Assembly: GCA_020849725.1 (NCBI GenBank) | Contig: JADLAZ010000013.1 | Coordinates: 1 to 64,000 of the forward strand | DNA from: Chloroflexota bacterium | Lineage (GTDB): Bacteria > Chloroflexota > Chloroflexia > Thermomicrobiales > JADLAZ01 | DNA length: 64,000 nt | Direction: 5' to 3' | Shown here: positions 7,828 through 16,367 of the stretch, in pieces | Layout: every line of letters starts with the position of its first letter | How positions within the stretch are numbered: the first letter of the stretch is position 1 | Made by a program: the position numbers and the translations under genes | Notes under the pieces: model-generated | What the model was told of the DNA's origin: nothing | The model's database searches: none | What the model saw: the letters and a program-made list of their open reading frames with translations, nothing else

Positions 7828-9174
7828 TCAGGTAGTCGGGGTCAGCGGGTCGTCCACCGCGGCCAGCGCCTCGGCCAGCACCCGCGCCAGCTCGGCGGCG
7901 CCGGCGTAGCGGTCGACGGCGCGCTTGGCCAGGCAGCGCGCGACGATCGCCCGCGCCGCCGGTGGGACGGTGTCCGGCAGCGGCGGCGGCGGCGCGTCGA
8001 CGTGCGCCTGCAGCGTCTGCAGCGGGTCGCGGCCGGCGAACGGCACCTGTCCGGTCAGCAGCTCGTACAGCACGACGCCGAGCGAGTAGACGTCGCTGCG
8101 GCCGTCGATCGGCAGGCCGGCGACCTGCTCCGGGCTGACGTAGTCGGCCGTGCCGACGACGACGTTCGTCGCCGTCAGCCGCTGGCTGGCCCTCACGCCG
8201 GCCAGCGCCGTCGCCAGCCCGAAGTCGGTCAGCACCGGCGTGCCGTCAGCCCGCAGCAGGATGTTCGACGTCTTGACGTCGCGATGCACCAGGCCGACGG
8301 CGTGCACCGCCGCCAGCCCGGCGGCGACACCCTGGGCGATCGCCAGCGCTCGCGCCGCCGGCAACGGCTCCGGGTACTGCGCCCGCAGCAGCCGGTTGAG
8401 CGCCTGCGGCAGCCACTCCATCGCCAGGTAGCAGCCGCCGCCCAGCCGCGCGCCGACCGCACCGACGTCGAGCAGTTGGACGACGTTGGCGTGGGCGACC
8501 TGTTGCAGCAGCGCCGCCTCGCGCGCCAGGCGCTGGCGAAACTCCGGCGCCGCGCCCCAACTGACCGGCAGCACCTTGACCGCCGCCGTCTGACCGCTCT
8601 CGACGTGGACGGCGCTGTAGACGGCGGCCATGCCGCCGACGCCGAGTTGCTCGACGACCCGGTAGGGGCCGAAGCGCAACCCGGCGGCGTCGTCGAGGCC
8701 CTGATCGCGCTCCTCCAGCAGCGTCGTCATCAGCGCCACGCGCGCCGCCAGGTCGCGGGCCAGCTCCCGCGCCAGCGTCGGCCGCTCGATCACCAGCGCC
8801 TCGAAGTCGGCCCGGTCGAGCCGCCACAGCACGGCTGGCTCGGTGGCGACGACGTCGGCCGAGCGCGGCGCGCCGGTCAGCAGCGCCATCTCGCCGACGA
8901 CGTCGCCCGGCCCAGCCAGCCGGATGCCCAACCCGCCCGGCCCGAGGCCGAGCCGGATCGCGACCACGCCGGCCTGGACGATCCAGAGGCAGTCGCCGGC
9001 CGCGCCGCGTGCGCACAGCACCGCGCCGGCCGGCGCCTCGACCGGGTGCAGCCGTCGCCAGATCGCCACCAGGTCGGTCGCCGGCAGTGCCCGGAAGATC
9101 GAGACATCGCGCAGGACGTGCGCCAGGCGCACCTCGTCGCCGCGCCGCTGGGAGCCGAACAGGGCGGTCAACAC
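7828..9174 (-). CDS. Ser/Thr protein kinase with N-terminal cyclic-nucleotide-binding domain
   Basis: 448 residues. Residues 20-130 form a cNMP-binding domain whose phosphate-binding cassette keeps the G-E pair (VVGEMALL, about 93-100) and R104-S105. Residues 168-430 form a Hanks-type kinase: glycine-rich LGVGGMAAVY, Lys200 in AVKVL, catalytic HRDVKTSN at 297-304, DFG at 317-319, and the APE-like SPEQ. There is no transmembrane segment, so it is cytoplasmic, unlike PknB. It lies 15 bp after a ParB-like gene, implying an operon. Kinase activity is probably tuned by a cyclic nucleotide, which is inference from the fold. Confidence 0.92.
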   Translation of the reverse strand: MLTALFGSQRRGDEVRLAHVLRDVSIFRALPATDLVAIWRRLHPVEAPAGAVLCARGAAGDCLWIVQAGVVAIRLGLGPGGLGIRLAGPGDVVGEMALLTGAPRSADVVATEPAVLWRLDRADFEALVIERPTLARELARDLAARVALMTTLLEERDQGLDDAAGLRFGPYRVVEQLGVGGMAAVYSAVHVESGQTAAVKVLPVSWGAAPEFRQRLAREAALLQQVAHANVVQLLDVGAVGARLGGGCYLAMEWLPQALNRLLRAQYPEPLPAARALAIAQGVAAGLAAVHAVGLVHRDVKTSNILLRADGTPVLTDFGLATALAGVRASQRLTATNVVVGTADYVSPEQVAGLPIDGRSDVYSLGVVLYELLTGQVPFAGRDPLQTLQAHVDAPPPPLPDTVPPAARAIVARCLAKRAVDRYAGAAELARVLAEALAAVDDPLTPTT

Positions 9175-9189
9175 GGCGTCACAGCTGCG

Positions 9190-9717
9190 CTACGATGGCG
9201 GCGCGTCAGCGGCCGGCGACCGGGTGGTCGCATCGACCGCGGGCGTAGTGGGCGGCTCAGCCGGCGGCGCGGCCGGTGGGCTGGCGGCTGGCCCAGCGGC
9301 GCGGTGCTCGACGACGTGGGCGTCGAGGTAGTCCTGGCCGAGCTTGCGCGCCATCGCCACCCGGTGATGACCGTCGACGACATAATACTCGGTGACGTCG
9401 CGCTGCTCGCCGCCGACCGTGCGGCGCGGCTTGAGCTTGTACAACTCCAGCGGCGGCAGGATCTTGCCGTCGCGCATCGCCTGGCCGACGCGCTGGAAGC
9501 GGGCGGTGACCTCGCCCGACCGGTAGAAGAAGTCGCTCCTCAGGTTCTGCCAGCGGCTGACGCTGCCGACGATCTTCTCGGTCGGCACGGTCTGGATGCC
9601 GCGGTCGTTGCGGCCGGCCAGGCCGCCGGCGGCCTTCAGCTCCTGATCGAAGCTCAGGATGTCGCGATGCCGGCGGCCGCGTGGCAGCAGCCGGCTCAGC
9701 CAGTCGCGCCAGCCCAT
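9190..9717 (-). CDS. ParB/sulfiredoxin-fold N-terminal domain protein
   Basis: 175 residues from ATG 9717, preceded by GGAGGGAG; an upstream Met would add eight residues. The core reads MRDGKILPPLELYKL, then YYVVDGHHRVAMARKLG: the ParB/Srx-like fold with its D-G-H-H-R motif, which in relatives binds CTP or ATP. There is no HTH or DNA-binding region, so it is not a partition protein. A Pro/Ala-rich tail of about 40 residues ends it. It sits directly upstream of the cNMP-binding kinase and may be its partner or substrate (inference). Confidence 0.75.
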   Translation of the reverse strand: MGWRDWLSRLLPRGRRHRDILSFDQELKAAGGLAGRNDRGIQTVPTEKIVGSVSRWQNLRSDFFYRSGEVTARFQRVGQAMRDGKILPPLELYKLKPRRTVGGEQRDVTEYYVVDGHHRVAMARKLGQDYLDAHVVEHRAAGPAASPPAAPPAEPPTTPAVDATTRSPAADAPPS

Positions 9718-9854
9718 CGCCCTGCTCCCTCCGGCCGCCACCTGCCGGCCGGTCGCGTGCGGTTGTCACAGATTGCCGATGATCTCATCGCTAGGGTAGT
9801 ATGTGCAGGCGCGGAGATCAACGGGCAGCGCATCGTCGGGTGCGGGGTGGACGG

Positions 9855-10043
9855 ATGGCTGAGCTGCCGACTGGGACGGTCACCTTCCTCTACACTGACA
9901 TCGAGGGCAGCACCGCGCTGTGGGAGCGCCAGCCGGCGGCGATGCAGCCGGCCACCGCGCGCCACGACGCGCTGATCGAGCAGACGGTGGCCGAGCAGGG
10001 CGGCGTGGTCGTCCGGCCGCGCGGCGAGGCCGAGGGCTGGTGA
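9855..10043 (+). pseudogene. N-terminal stub of a class III adenylate/guanylate cyclase
   Basis: From ATG 9855 the frame encodes GTVTFLYTDIEGSTALWE, the metal-binding start of class III cyclase domains (Asp in F-x-x-x-D-I-E-G). It runs about 60 residues to RPRGEAEGW and then stops at TGA 10041-10043. The family would continue G-E-G-D-S-x-F-A-x-F; the second metal Asp and catalytic residues are missing, and downstream sequence is unrelated. A truncated gene end, not a UGA at a Cys position. Segments 9718-9854 and 10044-10183 hold nothing else I can identify. Confidence 0.65.
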
Positions 10044-10183
10044 AGGCGACCACGTCGCCGATGAACAGGTCGTCCTCAACGCTCGTCAGCACCATTGGCG
10101 CCGCCTCCTCATTGTCCTCGTCGCCGCTACACCGCCCCGTTTCCACGACGCCAGCGTTCCATCCGGATGTCAGGATTTCCTCT

Positions 10184-10213
10184 TGACAGGCTTCCTGGCG
10201 CACGCCTACAATG
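10184..10213 (+). promoter_or_regulatory. Near-consensus sigma-70 promoter of the sugar ABC operon
   Basis: TTGACA at 10184-10189 and TACAAT at 10208-10213, separated by 18 bp. It is the clearest housekeeping promoter in the window and points at the permease gene, leaving a leader of about 265 nt. Confidence 0.8.
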
Positions 10214-10324
10214 CCGCCATCACGGTAGCTCATCATACAAGTGGGCCGGCCTAACGTCGTTCAGATCGCTCAGCCTTCGTGAAGGACGCCTGGTGGAGTC
10301 AAGCGCGCGGTGCGTGCCCGGCCA

Positions 10325-10391
10325 TCCGGCGCGGCTCTCTCAGAGCGCGCCGGACCTTCGGTTCGCGTTGCGTCACGCTTACGGCCGAAGG
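10325..10391 (+). promoter_or_regulatory. Two adjacent strong hairpins in the ABC-operon leader
   Basis: Hairpin 1 pairs TCCGGCGC (10325-10332) with GCGCCGGA (10347-10354), extended inside by GCTCT/AGAGC. Hairpin 2 starts at the next base and pairs CCTTCGG (10355-10361) with CCGAAGG (10385-10391), with an inner GCGT/ACGC. No U-tract follows, so these are not simple terminators. They may stabilise the mRNA or form a regulatory leader; no known riboswitch class is recognised. Confidence 0.45.
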
Positions 10392-10485
10392 GATGTCGCC
10401 ATGAGCGTGCCGTCTGGTCATGGCTCAGCCTGCTGCCGTCCGAAACGGGTGGGGACCGGCTGCCAGTGTGCGGAGGGAGGCCTAG

Positions 10486-11481
10486 ATGAGTAGCAGCGTC
10501 CTGCCTGACCGGGCGCTCGCCCCGGCTGCGAGCGGCCTGGCCGACACGCGGATGCGGGCCGTCGGCCTGCGGCGCACGCTGCAGCGGATGTGGTTCTACC
10601 GCGCCGTCTACCTGTTGATGCTCCCCGGCCTGCTCTACTTTCTTATCTTCCACTACGTCCCGATGTGGGGCGTCATCATCGCCTTCCAGGACTTCCGACC
10701 CTGGCAGGGCCTGATGAACAGCCCATGGGTGGGCTTCGCCAACTTCGAGCAGTTCTTCAACGGCCCCTACTTCTGGCGCTTGATGCGCAACACCATCCTC
10801 ATCAGCGGCCTCAACCTTTTGTTCGTCTTCCCCGCCCCGATCATCCTGGCGCTGTTGCTGAACGAGGTGCGCCACTCGGCCTACAAGCGGACCGTCCAGA
10901 CGGTCAGCTATTTCCCGCACTTCGTCTCCTGGGTCGTCGTCGGCGGCCTGATGATCTACATGTTCTCGGTCAATGTCGGCTTCCTCACCAATGTGTTGAG
11001 CGGCCTGGGCCTGCCCGCGCCGCGCCTGCTCGGCAATCCGCAGACCTTTCTGCCGGTCCTCGTCGGCAGCGCTATCTGGAAGGATGTCGGCTGGGTGGCC
11101 ATCATCTACCTGGCGGCTATGGCCGGCATCAACCCGGAACTCTATCAGGCCGCGGTCGTCGATGGCGCCAACCGTCTGCAGCGGGCGCTCTACGTGACGC
11201 TGCCGGGCATCACCCCGGTCATCGTCATCCTGCTGCTGTTGCGCATCGGCCACATTCTCAACGTCAACTTCGAGCAGATCCTGGTTCTGATGGGTACCGA
11301 TGCCGGCCTCTATGAGGTTGGCGATGTCATCGACACGTGGGTCTACCGGGCCGGATTCTTTCAGGGTCAGATGAGCCTGGCGACAGCGGTCGGCCTCTTC
11401 AAGGGTCTGATCGGCCTGGTCCTGCTGGTGGGTGCGAACCGCATCGCCAATCGACTGACCGGCCAGGGTCTCTGGCACTAG
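10486..11481 (+). CDS. Carbohydrate ABC transporter permease, LplB type
   Basis: 331 residues with about six transmembrane helices, starting with FYRAVYLLMLPGLLYFLIF after a ~35-residue cytoplasmic N-terminus. The ATPase-coupling EAA loop is in ELYQAAVVDGAN followed by LPGIT. FHYVPMWGVIIAFQDF is characteristic of the LplB/YteP group, which serves oligosaccharide or uronide uptake with an extracellular binding protein. First gene of a forward operon behind the promoter at 10184. No ATPase gene is in the operon, so a shared MsmX/UgpC-type ATPase encoded elsewhere is probable. Confidence 0.92.
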   Translation: MSSSVLPDRALAPAASGLADTRMRAVGLRRTLQRMWFYRAVYLLMLPGLLYFLIFHYVPMWGVIIAFQDFRPWQGLMNSPWVGFANFEQFFNGPYFWRLMRNTILISGLNLLFVFPAPIILALLLNEVRHSAYKRTVQTVSYFPHFVSWVVVGGLMIYMFSVNVGFLTNVLSGLGLPAPRLLGNPQTFLPVLVGSAIWKDVGWVAIIYLAAMAGINPELYQAAVVDGANRLQRALYVTLPGITPVIVILLLLRIGHILNVNFEQILVLMGTDAGLYEVGDVIDTWVYRAGFFQGQMSLATAVGLFKGLIGLVLLVGANRIANRLTGQGLWH

Positions 11482-11504
11482 GCGCACCAGAGGAGAGGCG
11501 AGCC

Positions 11505-12419
11505 ATGATTGAAGCCCGTGGCATCCGACAGAGTCTCGGCTCGCGCGCCTTCGATGCAGCCAACTACACGCTGTTGTTGCTGTTGGGTGTGGCGGCGATC
11601 GGCCCCTTCCTCTATCTGGTGGCCGGCTCACTGACCGACGCCACCGCGTACCGCCTGGGCGGCGCCACGCTCAATCCCGCCTACTGGTCGCTCGATGCGT
11701 ACAGCATCCTGCTCGGCGGCGGCTCGCGCATCTATCAGGGGCTGCGGAACTCGGTCCTGCTGACCGTGGGCGGCACCTTCCTCAGCCTGTCGGTCACCGC
11801 CATGCTCGCCTATGGCCTCTCGAAGCGCGAGATTCCCGGGCACCGCGTGCTGATCTTCTTCGTCTTCTTCACGATCCTCTTCGGGGGCGGCATGGTGCCC
11901 TTCTATCTGGTCGTCAAAGCGCTGGGACTGGTCAACTCGCTCTGGTCGCTGATCCTGCCCTTCCTGGTCAACGCCTTCTACCTGTTCCTGCTGATGCGCT
12001 TCTTCGAGGCGTTGCCGAGCGAGTTGACCGACGCGGCGCACATCGATGGCTGCAGCGAGTTCGGCATCTTCTGGCGGATCGCTTTGCCGCTGTCGATGCC
12101 AGCGCTGGCGACGGTCGGACTGTTCTACGCCGTCGGCTACTGGAACGACTGGTTCTGGGCGACCGTCTTCCTGACCGATCACTCCCTGCTGCCGCTCCAG
12201 GTCGTGCTGCGCGGCATCCTCAGTCAATTGCTCCAGGTGCTCGACCCGCAGACGGCGGCCGAGATGGCCCAGCAGCAGCAACAGCAGGCGGCGATGCCGC
12301 CGGTGGAGGTGCTGCGGATGGGTGCGATCGTGGTGACGATTCTGCCGATTACGCTCCTCTACCCGTTCCTCCAGCGCTACTTCGTCAAGGGGATTATGGT
12401 CGGCGCGGTCAAGGGCTAG
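11505..12419 (+). CDS. Carbohydrate ABC transporter permease, LplC/YtcP type
   Basis: 304 residues from ATG 11505, with GAGGAGAGG upstream; a longer frame overlaps the first permease and is rejected. Hydrophobic segments start at YTLLLLLGVAAIGPFLYLV. The EAA motif is DAAHIDGCSEF followed by RIALPLSMP. A Gln-rich insert (AQQQQQQAAMPP) before the last helix is unusual. It forms the heteromeric membrane channel with the preceding LplB-type protein, 23 bp away. Confidence 0.92.
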   Translation: MIEARGIRQSLGSRAFDAANYTLLLLLGVAAIGPFLYLVAGSLTDATAYRLGGATLNPAYWSLDAYSILLGGGSRIYQGLRNSVLLTVGGTFLSLSVTAMLAYGLSKREIPGHRVLIFFVFFTILFGGGMVPFYLVVKALGLVNSLWSLILPFLVNAFYLFLLMRFFEALPSELTDAAHIDGCSEFGIFWRIALPLSMPALATVGLFYAVGYWNDWFWATVFLTDHSLLPLQVVLRGILSQLLQVLDPQTAAEMAQQQQQQAAMPPVEVLRMGAIVVTILPITLLYPFLQRYFVKGIMVGAVKG

Positions 12420-12514
12420 CCGGGCCGACCCAGCCGATGGCGACGGCGCGGCCGGCGTGGCCGCGCGACAGCGACAACCCGACGCCGGGAACGCCGGCGC
12501 AAGGAGGCAGCACG

Positions 12515-14272
12515 ATGACCACGCACGGCAAGACAACGCGACGCGCGTTCCTCCAGGCCGCCGGGCTGGGCGCGGCGGCGGCGGCCGTCGCCAGCTGCGG
12601 TGGCGTGCCCGCCTCGCCGCCAGCGCCGGCGGCGACCACCGCGCCGGCCGCCGGCGTCGCCCCGACCGCCGCCCCGGCGGCGCCGGCGGTCAGCAAGGCC
12701 GGTGGCAAGGTCGTGCTCACCCGCTACATGACCGGCGGCTACACGACGCCCGGCCCCGACGACGCGCTGGTCAAGCAGTTTCAGGAAGAGGCGATCCGCA
12801 AGGAATATGGCCTGAACGTCGACATCCAGTACGAGTCGGCCTCCTGGGCCGACATCGACCAGCTTATGGAAGTGCGACTTCAGACGCAGGCCGTCGATAC
12901 CCTCCAGCGCCACGACCGCGCCGCCTCGCGCTGGATCTCGACGCCGGGCATGATCCGCGACATCGACGCCGAGGTGAAGCAGTACGGCAAGAACCTCCTG
13001 GCGGGGCTGCCGAAGGCGGGCTGGGAATACTTCATGCGCGACGACCGCAAGTACATCGCCATCCCGGCGATGCGCAGCGCCGTCACCGACATCGAGTTTA
13101 TCCACATCCGGCGCGACTGGCTCGACAAGGTCAATCGCCCGATCCCGACGACCGTCGAGGAACTGGAGGAGGTTCTGCGCCTCTTCAAGGAGAAGAGCCT
13201 CGGTGGCTCGGTGACGATCCCGTTCGCCAACGAAAACCCGCTGTGGATGCTGGCCAATTGCCTGATCGGCCCGTGGCTGCCGGAGGCCGAGCAGCAATTC
13301 GCGCTCATGAGCCAGGGGCGCAACCTGGAGTTGACCGGCGCGCTGAACGAGGAGCGGCTGACGCTGCTCCAGCGCTGGTACAAGGAGGGCCTGCTCAACA
13401 AGGAGTGGACGACCTGGAAGTACGACCAGGTCTACGACGCCTGCACCAAGGGCTTCGTCGGTTGCCTCGGCGGCGGCTGGGGTCTGACCAACGGCATCAT
13501 CAAGCGCCAGGTGGTCAAGGCCGACCCGAGCCAGGACTGGGTTCAGATCTTCCCACCACTCGCCCGCAAGGGGGTCGCCAACTCCGGGCGCATTCGCACC
13601 GGCCACCCGCTGGAGCGCGGGCTGGTGGTGACGAGTTGGGCGCAGCAGCCAGAGGCGATCGTGGCGCTGGCCGACTGGGACAACGCCTCGTACGAGAACT
13701 GGTTGACCTCGCGCCTTGGCCTTAAGGACAAGCACTGGAAGTACGGCGAGAACAACACGATCGTCGACCTGCGCAAGCCAGGCGCCCAGGCCGAGTACTC
13801 CGGCATGCGCGGCACGACCTGGACGAGCGAGTGGCTACGCAAGCGCAACCTGGCGCCAGCGCCGGCCAGCGACCCGTACCTGGACCCGGAGGTCAGCGCG
13901 CGCGTGCTGACGAACGTCCACACGCGCAAGGACGCGACCAAGCCGGAGCCGGGCGAGTACCCGGCCATGCCCTACATCGACCGCTACACGCCCTACTCAT
14001 ACCCCAACTCCCAGAAGCTTGAAGGCGACATGAACACCACCATCAACGAGTACTTCAACAAGATCGTCAACGGCGAATTGGCCGTCAAGGAAGGGGCCCA
14101 GCAAGCCTACACCCGTTGGTTAGCAGCCGGCGGCGAGGTGCGGATGAAGGAGATCACCGACCAGTACGCCAAGTGGATCGCCACGCACCCGGAATGGAAG
14201 GATCCGAAGGCGACGTTCGCCCCAGAAGCCTGGAACACGACCGCCAAGTATCCTGAGCGGCCGAAGCGGTAG
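12515..14272 (+). CDS. Extracellular sugar-binding lipoprotein, Tat-exported
   Basis: 585 residues from ATG 12515 with AAGGAGG seven bases upstream. The N-terminus has the twin-arginine motif (R9-R10 in RRAFLQ) and a lipobox ending at Cys28 (VASC), so it is folded in the cytoplasm, exported by Tat and lipid-anchored outside. A Pro/Ala/Thr linker follows. The rest is a large solute-binding protein of the LplA/YtcQ type, longer than the usual ~420 residues as is normal for this subgroup. It delivers a poly- or oligosaccharide-derived ligand to the two upstream permeases. Confidence 0.92.
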   Translation: MTTHGKTTRRAFLQAAGLGAAAAAVASCGGVPASPPAPAATTAPAAGVAPTAAPAAPAVSKAGGKVVLTRYMTGGYTTPGPDDALVKQFQEEAIRKEYGLNVDIQYESASWADIDQLMEVRLQTQAVDTLQRHDRAASRWISTPGMIRDIDAEVKQYGKNLLAGLPKAGWEYFMRDDRKYIAIPAMRSAVTDIEFIHIRRDWLDKVNRPIPTTVEELEEVLRLFKEKSLGGSVTIPFANENPLWMLANCLIGPWLPEAEQQFALMSQGRNLELTGALNEERLTLLQRWYKEGLLNKEWTTWKYDQVYDACTKGFVGCLGGGWGLTNGIIKRQVVKADPSQDWVQIFPPLARKGVANSGRIRTGHPLERGLVVTSWAQQPEAIVALADWDNASYENWLTSRLGLKDKHWKYGENNTIVDLRKPGAQAEYSGMRGTTWTSEWLRKRNLAPAPASDPYLDPEVSARVLTNVHTRKDATKPEPGEYPAMPYIDRYTPYSYPNSQKLEGDMNTTINEYFNKIVNGELAVKEGAQQAYTRWLAAGGEVRMKEITDQYAKWIATHPEWKDPKATFAPEAWNTTAKYPERPKR

Positions 14273-14279
14273 AGGCGAG

Positions 14280-14350
14280 GATCAGGGGCTGGGGATTGGG
14301 AGGGTTCCGTCATGCCGGCGCCGGCCGGCATCCATCCCAGTCCCCCAAGA
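14280..14350 (+). repeat. Short inverted-arm spacer after the binding-protein gene
   Basis: GGGGCTGGGGATTGGGA on one side and CATCCCAGTCCCCCA on the other, with a GCCGG-rich palindrome between. It may act as a weak terminator or attenuator between transport and catabolic genes, or be a small member of the G-rich spacer family. No T-tract follows. Confidence 0.4.
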
Positions 14351-14393
14351 AGCACGATCACGCGAGATAGACCGGCTCCCATTGGAGGATGAC

Positions 14394-15578
14394 ATGAGCG
14401 AGACGATCCGCCTCGGCGTTCTGGGCGTTGGCGGCGGCCGTGGCCTCGTCGGCAGCAGCCGGGGCGCCTATCTGGGGCGGCTGGCTGAGCAGACGGGGCT
14501 GATCGATACGGTCGCCATCTGCGATGTCCACGCCGACCGGGCCGAGTGGGCCGCGGGCGAGATGCGCGCGGCGCGGGCGTTCACGGACTATGAGGCGCTC
14601 CTGGCCGCCGGGATCGACGCCGTCCTCATCGCGACGCCGGTCCCGCTCCACGCTGCGCAGGCGGTGGTGGCGTTGGAGTGTGGACTAGCGGTCCTGAGTG
14701 AGGTGACGCCGGTCAACACCCTGGTCGAGGCGGCCGAGCTCGCCGCCGCCGTCGGGCGTACCGGCGGCTTCTACATGCTGGCCGAGAACTACTGCTTCAT
14801 CGACGATGTCGTCCTGGTCAGGCGCATGGCCGAGGACGGCCGCTTCGGCCAGATCACGTTCGCCGAGGGCGAGTATGTCCACGACACGCGCGACCTGGCC
14901 CGCGAGGCCGACGGCACCCTCACCTGGCGCGGCCAGGGGCGGCGCGGCGGCCTCTACTGCACCCACAGCCTCGGCCCGATCCTGACCATCACCGGTGATC
15001 GCGTGGCGACGGTCAGTTGCTTCTCGCCCGACGACCAGCCGGGCAACAACCTGATGCTGATGCGCTCGGTCGCCGGGCGGATCTTCAAGGTCCGGCTGGA
15101 CGTTCGCTCGCCGCGGCCGCACAACATGGCCTACTACTCGGTCCAGGGCGAGCGCGGTGCCTACGAGAGCTGGCGCGGCCTGGGTGACGTTCCGAAGGTC
15201 TGGTTGGCCGACAGCCACGAGCCGTCAAAGGCGCGCCGCTCCGGCCCCGACGACCGCATTGCCGAGTGGCATCCGCTGCGCGACTTCGCCGCCCACTACA
15301 TCCCCGAGCGGCTAGGCGCGCCGGAGGCGGCCAAGCGCTCGGGCCATTTCGGGGCCGACTACTGGATGTTGCACGCCTTCGCCCGCGCGCTGCTCGATGG
15401 AGCGCCGTCGCCGATCGATGCCCACCGCGCGCTCGATTTCGGCGTGCCGGGCATCCTGGCGCTCGCCTCGCTCGCCGCCGGTGGCGCGCCCGTGCCGGTG
15501 CCCGACTTCCGGCCGGCCACGGCCTTGGCGGGTAACGTCGTGGCGCCGGCGACGCCGATCGTGGCGAGTCGGCCGTGA
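14394..15578 (+). CDS. Gfo/Idh/MocA-family oxidoreductase
   Basis: 394 residues from ATG 14394 with GGAGG six bases upstream. The N-terminal Rossmann fold shows GVLGVGGGRG at about residues 8-17. The usual E-K-P motif is SEVTP, a deviation in the nicotinamide-adjacent Lys worth noting. The C-terminal alpha/beta domain continues to HRALDFGVPGILALASL. Relatives oxidise sugars, inositols or glycosides with NAD(P). In this operon it probably processes the imported sugar. Its stop region overlaps the FadR-type start, so translation is coupled. Confidence 0.88.
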   Translation: MSETIRLGVLGVGGGRGLVGSSRGAYLGRLAEQTGLIDTVAICDVHADRAEWAAGEMRAARAFTDYEALLAAGIDAVLIATPVPLHAAQAVVALECGLAVLSEVTPVNTLVEAAELAAAVGRTGGFYMLAENYCFIDDVVLVRRMAEDGRFGQITFAEGEYVHDTRDLAREADGTLTWRGQGRRGGLYCTHSLGPILTITGDRVATVSCFSPDDQPGNNLMLMRSVAGRIFKVRLDVRSPRPHNMAYYSVQGERGAYESWRGLGDVPKVWLADSHEPSKARRSGPDDRIAEWHPLRDFAAHYIPERLGAPEAAKRSGHFGADYWMLHAFARALLDGAPSPIDAHRALDFGVPGILALASLAAGGAPVPVPDFRPATALAGNVVAPATPIVASRP

Positions 15579-16351
15579 TGCCGCTGTCGGCCATGCCGCC
15601 GCTCGATCGCTCGACACTCAGCCAGCGCGTCGCGCGCGCGATCAAGGACTTCATCATCGACCGCCAACTCGCGCCAGGTGACAAGCTGCCATCCGAGCAC
15701 GAGCTGTGCCGTTACTTCCAGGTCAGCCGGGTCATCGTGCGCGAGGCGCTGCGCGCGCTGGCTGCCGCCGGTGTCGTCCGCGTCCAGCACGGCAAGGGCG
15801 CCTTCGTCGAGCATTTCGATGGCTCGGCGCTGGTCGAGGGGCTGACTTTCGGGCTGCGCGACGAGCTGGCCGTCTTCCGCCACATGCTCGAGCTGCGCGA
15901 GCTGATCGAGGGTGGGGCGATCGAGCTGGCCGCCGTGCGGGCGACGGAGGAAGACCTGAACCACCTGCGGGCGATCGTGGCGCAGATGCGCCACGCGGCC
16001 GAGCAGGGCCAACCGCTGGAGGAGACCGACCAGGCTTTCCACCGGGCGATCGTCGCGATGGCCAAGAACCCAGCGCTGACCCGGCTGGGGGCGGTGATCG
16101 CCGAGTTCTTCAAGCTCAAGAGCCTGGCGCTGCCGCCGTCGATCGCCTGGCGCACACCGGCGGCCGAGGTCGCCGAGCACGAGGAGATCCTGGTGGCGGT
16201 CGAGCGGCGCGAGGCGGTGGTCGCCCGGCGGCTCCTGCGCGAGGCATTGGAGATCTATCACGTCGCGCTGGGGGCCGGCGCCACCGTTCAGCAGAATGGC
16301 CAGCCATTGTCAGGGGAAACCCACGCCGGCCGTCAACGACCAGGCGCTTGA
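15578..16351 (+). CDS. FadR-subfamily GntR transcriptional regulator
   Basis: 257 residues from ATG 15578, overlapping the preceding stop (a GTG at 15575 or ATG at 15593 are alternatives). Winged HTH: LSQRVARAIKDFIIDRQL, then SEHELCRYFQVSRVIVREAL, then a wing with VQHGKGAFV. From about residue 95 an all-helical FCD ligand-binding domain follows, with His residues suited to metal binding. It probably senses a sugar acid or lipid-like metabolite from this operon and represses it; no operator could be placed. Confidence 0.9.
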   Translation: MPLSAMPPLDRSTLSQRVARAIKDFIIDRQLAPGDKLPSEHELCRYFQVSRVIVREALRALAAAGVVRVQHGKGAFVEHFDGSALVEGLTFGLRDELAVFRHMLELRELIEGGAIELAAVRATEEDLNHLRAIVAQMRHAAEQGQPLEETDQAFHRAIVAMAKNPALTRLGAVIAEFFKLKSLALPPSIAWRTPAAEVAEHEEILVAVERREAVVARRLLREALEIYHVALGAGATVQQNGQPLSGETHAGRQRPGA

Positions 16352-16367
16352 GAGAGGGGAAAAGACG

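Noticed and set aside
7684..9975. 763-codon plus-strand open frame
   Set aside because: Antisense to the kinase and ParB-like genes, with Arg/Gln-rich shadow composition and no domain.
9855..10043. Cyclase stub as a fourth UGA-recoded gene
   Set aside because: The UGA falls after G-E-A-E-G-W, not at a Cys position, and the frame beyond does not resume cyclase sequence. It is a real truncation.
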